64,000 bases of DNA, from assembly GCA_052386455.1 (NCBI GenBank), contig JBQTKD010000015.1, positions 1 through 64,000 on the forward strand, read 5' to 3'. Of this stretch, positions 60,419-64,000 are shown piece after piece. The position numbers and the translations under genes were made by a program. A model generated the notes under the pieces. That model saw only the letters and a program-made list of their open reading frames with translations, was not told where the DNA came from and did no database searches. How positions within the stretch are numbered: position 1 is the first letter of the stretch; each line of letters starts with the position of its first letter. This stretch comes from JBQTKD01 sp052386455. GTDB lineage: Bacteria > Actinomycetota > Actinomycetes > Sporichthyales > Sporichthyaceae.

Positions 60419-60954
60419 GCACTCCAGGCTGGCAGCCACTGCTCGACGCCATCGAGGCGGCGAGCGATCCCACGGTGCGCCATGCCCTGCAGTTGGTCGC
60501 CGATCACGTCGTGGCCGAGGTCGCCGGCGACGTCGACGGCATCATGGCGACGATGTCCGCCGACCCCGTCTACACGGTGTGGGGCTCGTCGGACAGCGTC
60601 GGGCCGGTCGGCCGGGACGCGGTGCGCTCCTTCTACGACGCCATGGTGGGCACCGGGAAGAACCGCCTGGACTACGCGCTGACGCGAGTGGTCGCCGACG
60701 CTCGTGCGGTGGTCACCGAGGGGGACTTTCACCACGTCTTCTCCGGCGACGTGCTGGCCGGCCGCGTCGAGGGCGCCGAGCCCGGTCGCTGGTACCACGT
60801 GGCATTCCGCGCCCTGGTGGTCTGGGTCGTCGGGCCGGACGGCAGGCTGTCCGGCGAGGACATCTACGCCGGAGAACGACCGCGCGTGATCCGGGAGATC
60901 GAACCGGACGAGCTTCCGCACCTCGGCCCTGCAACTCGTATGGCTCGCATCTGA
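60415..60954 (+). CDS. NTF2/SnoaL-like protein
   Basis: This 179-residue protein has the NTF2-like (SnoaL) pattern of a cone-shaped alpha+beta fold: HVVAEVAGDVDGIMATMSADPVYTVWG, then RDAVRSFYDAMVGTGKNRLDYALTRVVADARAVVTEGDFHHVFSG. In steroid degraders such proteins include isomerases and epoxide hydrolase-like members. The reaction is not readable from sequence. GTG 60415 overlaps the MaoC stop, and the PPDK-like gene follows after 16 bases. Confidence 0.7.
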   Translation: MSTPGWQPLLDAIEAASDPTVRHALQLVADHVVAEVAGDVDGIMATMSADPVYTVWGSSDSVGPVGRDAVRSFYDAMVGTGKNRLDYALTRVVADARAVVTEGDFHHVFSGDVLAGRVEGAEPGRWYHVAFRALVVWVVGPDGRLSGEDIYAGERPRVIREIEPDELPHLGPATRMARI

Positions 60955-60970
60955 TCTAGGGGTACTGACG

Positions 60971-62437
60971 ATGGCGTTGGTAGTGCTGAGTGGATCCGGG
61001 GACCTGGATCGCGATCACGTCGGCGGCAAGGCGTGGGGCATCGACCGGATGCTCGCCATGGGTTTGCCCGTGCCTCCGGCGTTCGTGCTCACGACGGACG
61101 AGTGCCGGCGGTTCCGGGAGAACGGCGGCCTCGGGCCGGAGGTTCTCGCGGCGCTGGCCGAGGGTCTGACGGAGCTTCAGGATCGCACGGGCCGCCGGCT
61201 GGGCGACCCCGCTGCGCCGCTGCTGGTCTCCGTCCGGTCCGGGGCGGCCCGCAGCATGCCGGGAATGATGGACACGATCCTCAACCTCGGGATGACCCCC
61301 GACGTCGAGCGTGCGATCGCCGAGCAGAGCGGCGATCCCTCGTATGCGTCCGACCTCCTGCGCCGCCTGCACGAGCAGTTCGAGCGGGTGGTGGGGGCGG
61401 CGGCGCCGGCGGCTCCGGTCGACCAGTTGCACGCCGCCGCGGCCGCGGTCCTGGGCTCCTGGATGTCCGAGCGAGCGGTGGCCTATCGGCGTCACCACGG
61501 CATCGCCGACGACCCGGGGACGTCGGTAACCGTGCAGGCCATGGTGTTCGGCAACCTCGACGACTCCTCCGGCACCGGGGTGCTCTTCACCCGCAACCCG
61601 CTGACCGGCGAGAACCTCCCCTACGGGCAGTGGCTGCCGCGCGGTCAGGGCGAGGACGTGGTCTCCGGGCGGTTCAACGCGCTGCCGCTCGCCGCCCTGG
61701 CCGAGCAGCTGCCCGCCGTCCACGCCGAGCTCCTGGACTGCGCGGCGCGACTGGAGTCGAGCGCCGCCGACGTGCAGGACATCGAATACACCGTGGAGTC
61801 CGGCCGGCTGCACCTGCTGCAGACCCGCGCCGCCAAGCGCTCCCCCGACGCCGCCATTCGCATCGCCGTCGAGATGTGCACCGAAGGCGCCATCGACCGC
61901 GCCGAGGCCGTGCGCCGCGTGACCCCGGCTCAGGTGGACATCGTGCTGCGCCCCCGCATCGCCCCCGCCGCCCGTGCCTCGGCGGTGCTGCTCGCGACCG
62001 GCGAGCCCGCGTGTCCGGGCATCGGGCAAGGCACGGTCGTCGGCACGTGCGAGGAGGCCGAGGACCTCGCCGACGACGACGGCTCCCCCGTGCTGGCCCG
62101 GCCCACCACCGACCCGGACGACGTCGCCGGGATGCTCGTCTCGGTCGGGATCGTCACCGAGGTCGGCGGGGCCACGAGCCACGCCGCCGTGGTCTCCCGC
62201 GAGCTGGGGACGCCGTGTGTCGTCGGCGTCGGTGCCGGTGTGGTCGAGAAGCTGATTGGGCGTCAGGTCACCGTGGACGGCACGGCCGGCGAGGTCTACG
62301 AGGGCCACCTGCCCGTGGTTCCCGGTAGCGCCGACGACCCCGCGCTGGTGACGCTGCTGGCGTGGGCCGGCGAGCTCGGCGGCGGCACCGGCGCCCCGCG
62401 CGCGGTGCTCGCCGCCGCCCACGAGGCCCTGGCGTGA
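60971..62437 (+). CDS. Short pyruvate, phosphate dikinase-like protein (no PEP/pyruvate barrel)
   Basis: This 488-residue protein holds the N-terminal ATP-grasp part of PPDK (VGGKAWGIDRMLAMGLPVPPAFVLTTDEC; VSVRSGAARSMPGMMDTILNLG) and the swivelling phosphohistidine domain (EVGGATSHAAVVSRELGTPCVVGVG, His near residue 400). The C-terminal TIM barrel that binds PEP/pyruvate in full PPDK (about 880 residues) is absent. The form resembles the about 490-residue PpdK of Mycobacterium tuberculosis, linked to growth on cholesterol and propionyl-CoA handling. Start ATG 60971 has only a weak ribosome site. It overlaps the FAD gene by four bases. Confidence 0.85.
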   Translation: MALVVLSGSGDLDRDHVGGKAWGIDRMLAMGLPVPPAFVLTTDECRRFRENGGLGPEVLAALAEGLTELQDRTGRRLGDPAAPLLVSVRSGAARSMPGMMDTILNLGMTPDVERAIAEQSGDPSYASDLLRRLHEQFERVVGAAAPAAPVDQLHAAAAAVLGSWMSERAVAYRRHHGIADDPGTSVTVQAMVFGNLDDSSGTGVLFTRNPLTGENLPYGQWLPRGQGEDVVSGRFNALPLAALAEQLPAVHAELLDCAARLESSAADVQDIEYTVESGRLHLLQTRAAKRSPDAAIRIAVEMCTEGAIDRAEAVRRVTPAQVDIVLRPRIAPAARASAVLLATGEPACPGIGQGTVVGTCEEAEDLADDDGSPVLARPTTDPDDVAGMLVSVGIVTEVGGATSHAAVVSRELGTPCVVGVGAGVVEKLIGRQVTVDGTAGEVYEGHLPVVPGSADDPALVTLLAWAGELGGGTGAPRAVLAAAHEALA

Positions 62438-63852
62438 GCGACGTCGACGTGCTTGTCGTCGGGTCTGGCGCGGCTGGGTTGAGCGCGGCGCTGACCGCGC
62501 ACGAGCACGGGGCGCGGCGGGTGCTCGTCGCCGAGGCGATGGCGGAGGTCGGGGGATCCTCGCGCCTGTCCGGCGGCATCGTCATGGGCGCAGGGAGTGC
62601 GCTGCAGAAGGCCGCGGGCATCGACGACGACCCCGGCGACCTGTTCCACGAGTACATGCAGCTGCAGCGATGGGACGTCGCGGCGGGGCCGGTGCGCAGG
62701 TTCGCCGAGCGCAGCGGCGCGACCATCGACTGGCTGGTCGGGCACGGGGTGCCGTTCTTTCCGCGGCTCATCTTCGGCGGCGACGAACGCAAGCCGCGGT
62801 CGCACTGCGTGGACGGCGGCGGTCAGGCGCTCGTCGATGCGCTGCGGCGCGCCTGCGAGGCAGCAGGGATCGACATCGCCGTCGGGCAGCGAGTGGACCG
62901 GCTGATCGTCGAGGACGGATCGGTCGTCGGCGCAGCCGTCGGCGGCGACGAACTGCGGGCCGACGCGATCGTGTTGACCGTCGGTGGCTTCGGAGCATCG
63001 AACGACCTGCTCGCGCGGTTCTTCCCGTCCGCCTGGGACGCCGAGCGCACCTGGTACATCGGCAGCGACGGTGCGGTCGGCGACGGGTTCGCGCTCGGCG
63101 AGCAGGTCGGCGCGCAGATCGCCGGCCACGACCGCGGACTGCGCACGCTCGGCCCCGGTCGCTCGTTCACCAACGAGGCGTTCCTGCCCGGCTGGACCGT
63201 GCTGCTCGGCGCGGACGGCCGCCGCTTCGCCGACGAGACCGCGCCCTACGGCATCCTCGACGGCCTCGTCCGCACCCACGGCAACGCCGCCTACGTGCTG
63301 CTCGACCAGGCCTGTCTGACTCCGCCCGCAGACCAGGCGGAGCAGTACAAGTCCTGCTACAAGCAGGTCTGGCCCAACCACCCGCCGTTCCAGCCCCGTC
63401 ACTACCGCGAGGACCGGCTCGAGGACCTGCGCAAGGACGGCCGCGCGTTCGTCGCCGACGACCTCGCGAGCCTCGCCGCGGCCCTCGACCTGCCGGCGCT
63501 CGTCGGTGAGGTGCAGCGGTACAACGCGCACTGCGACGCCGGTGTCGATGCCGACTTCGGCAAGGCCGGGAAGTTTCTGCTCCCCCTGCGCACCGGCCCG
63601 TTCCACGCGGTTCCGGTCCGTCCGGTCACCGTCAACGTCACGGGCTGTGGGCTGCGGATCGACGACCAGGCAGGGGTTCTGGGCCCCACGGGCTCCCCCG
63701 TACCCGGACTGTTCGCGGCCGGCGAGTGTGTCGGCGGCCTGCTCGGCCACGTCTACATGGGCAGCGGCAACTCCCTCGGGCTGGCCTGCGGCGTCGGGCG
63801 CATGGCCGGCGAATCCGCCGCCGAGCGAGCGCGACGAGCGAGGAACGAGTGA
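62434..63852 (+). CDS. FAD-dependent dehydrogenase, fumarate reductase/ketosteroid dehydrogenase-like
   Basis: This 472-residue flavoprotein has the dinucleotide motif VLVVGSGAAGLSAALTAHEHGARRVLVAE, a GGSSRLSGG loop, and the C-terminal FAAGECVGGLLGHVYMGSGNSLGLACGVGRMAG of the FAD_binding_2 family. It could desaturate or reduce a ring or acid substrate. Typical 3-ketosteroid delta1-dehydrogenase end motifs are not evident, so the substrate is open. GTG 62434 overlaps the PPDK-like stop by four bases (GTGA). Confidence 0.85.
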   Translation: MSDVDVLVVGSGAAGLSAALTAHEHGARRVLVAEAMAEVGGSSRLSGGIVMGAGSALQKAAGIDDDPGDLFHEYMQLQRWDVAAGPVRRFAERSGATIDWLVGHGVPFFPRLIFGGDERKPRSHCVDGGGQALVDALRRACEAAGIDIAVGQRVDRLIVEDGSVVGAAVGGDELRADAIVLTVGGFGASNDLLARFFPSAWDAERTWYIGSDGAVGDGFALGEQVGAQIAGHDRGLRTLGPGRSFTNEAFLPGWTVLLGADGRRFADETAPYGILDGLVRTHGNAAYVLLDQACLTPPADQAEQYKSCYKQVWPNHPPFQPRHYREDRLEDLRKDGRAFVADDLASLAAALDLPALVGEVQRYNAHCDAGVDADFGKAGKFLLPLRTGPFHAVPVRPVTVNVTGCGLRIDDQAGVLGPTGSPVPGLFAAGECVGGLLGHVYMGSGNSLGLACGVGRMAGESAAERARRARNE

Positions 63853-63901
63853 GGAGCCCGAGCGATATGCGCACCGCTCGCGCCGGAGCGGCGGTGACGT
63901 C

Positions 63902-64000
63902 GTGAGCTGGGGCGTGTTTACCAGTCGGTCGCGGTTGCAGGCCGAAGGCGCGGCCGAGGCGGTTGCCGAAGTCGAGTCGTTGGGCTTCGACACGTTGTGG
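63902..64000 (+). CDS. Putative LLM-class (F420-type) oxidoreductase, 3' partial
   Basis: The 33 codons to the end of the window read VSWGVFTSRSRLQAEGAAEAVAEVESLGFDTLW. This matches the N-terminus of luciferase-like monooxygenase or F420-dependent oxidoreductases (G-x-F...E..E.LGFD.LW). The start GTG at 63902 overlaps the stop of a short upstream frame, and no ribosome site is clear. It continues beyond the window as the next gene of the operon. Confidence 0.55.
   Translation, partial: MSWGVFTSRSRLQAEGAAEAVAEVESLGFDTLW

Overview
The window reads as a chromosomal segment of a high-GC actinobacterium. The evidence is very high third-position GC, many GTG/TTG starts, ATGA/GTGA/TGATG gene overlaps, leaderless promoters with TANNNT boxes 5-7 bases before the start codon, a DUF222 (13E12-type) HNH endonuclease, a TIGR03086/mycothiol-linked protein, and the actinobacterial orders infC-rpmI-rplT-TrmH-pheST, hisE-hisG-PH-domain protein and rpe-ribD-ribE-ribBA-ribH. 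A Sporichthya/Frankia-like lineage is possible, but no marker here fixes the genus. No rRNA, tRNA or CRISPR array was seen.

Positions 1-18.6 kb carry envelope and metal functions. There is the end of a LivG-type ABC ATPase, two paralogous exported M15/VldE-like proteins (one with lost zinc ligands) flanking a secreted amidase and PEP carboxylase, an AAA_14/DUF4143 ATPase, an SRAP (HMCES/YedK) protein, a four-gene DUF4331-TPR-NicO-lipoprotein operon, a divergent ZnuABC-type transporter, and tandem YkuD-like proteins. A 52-residue Gly/aromatic-rich protein follows at 18.8 kb.

Positions 19-41 kb are mostly housekeeping: pheT/pheS, an rRNA methyltransferase, rplT, rpmI and infC (apparent AUC start, terminator-like hairpin in the leader), a YVTN propeller protein, a his/PH/SseB cluster, a SHOCT protein with a strong terminator, a HAD protein, a DUF222 HNH gene behind an SOS-like box, the riboflavin operon, rpe and an APC permease. 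A 76-residue protein coupled to a Rieske oxygenase follows. At 42.3-43.9 kb lies a small accessory patch: an orphan VapB-like antitoxin, an unknown protein and a DUF3800-like protein.

Positions 44-64 kb are an acyl-CoA catabolic region resembling steroid or branched-acid side-chain degradation. It has two alpha/beta-type acyl-CoA dehydrogenase pairs, two enoyl-CoA hydratases, two MaoC-type hydratases, an SDR, a CoA ligase, an AMACR-like family III CoA-transferase, an SCP2-type thiolase coupled to a DUF35 OB-fold partner, a short PPDK-like protein, an FAD dehydrogenase and the start of an LLM-class oxidoreductase. A MarR regulator sits at a divergent promoter. A shared promoter-proximal motif (TTAGT-N7-TAGACTA, or its TAGACTA half) occurs at this promoter, at the divergent thiolase/MaoC promoter, and upstream of the distant Rieske operon, suggesting one regulon. 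Two families of hairpin repeats lie in the intergenic gaps of this region.
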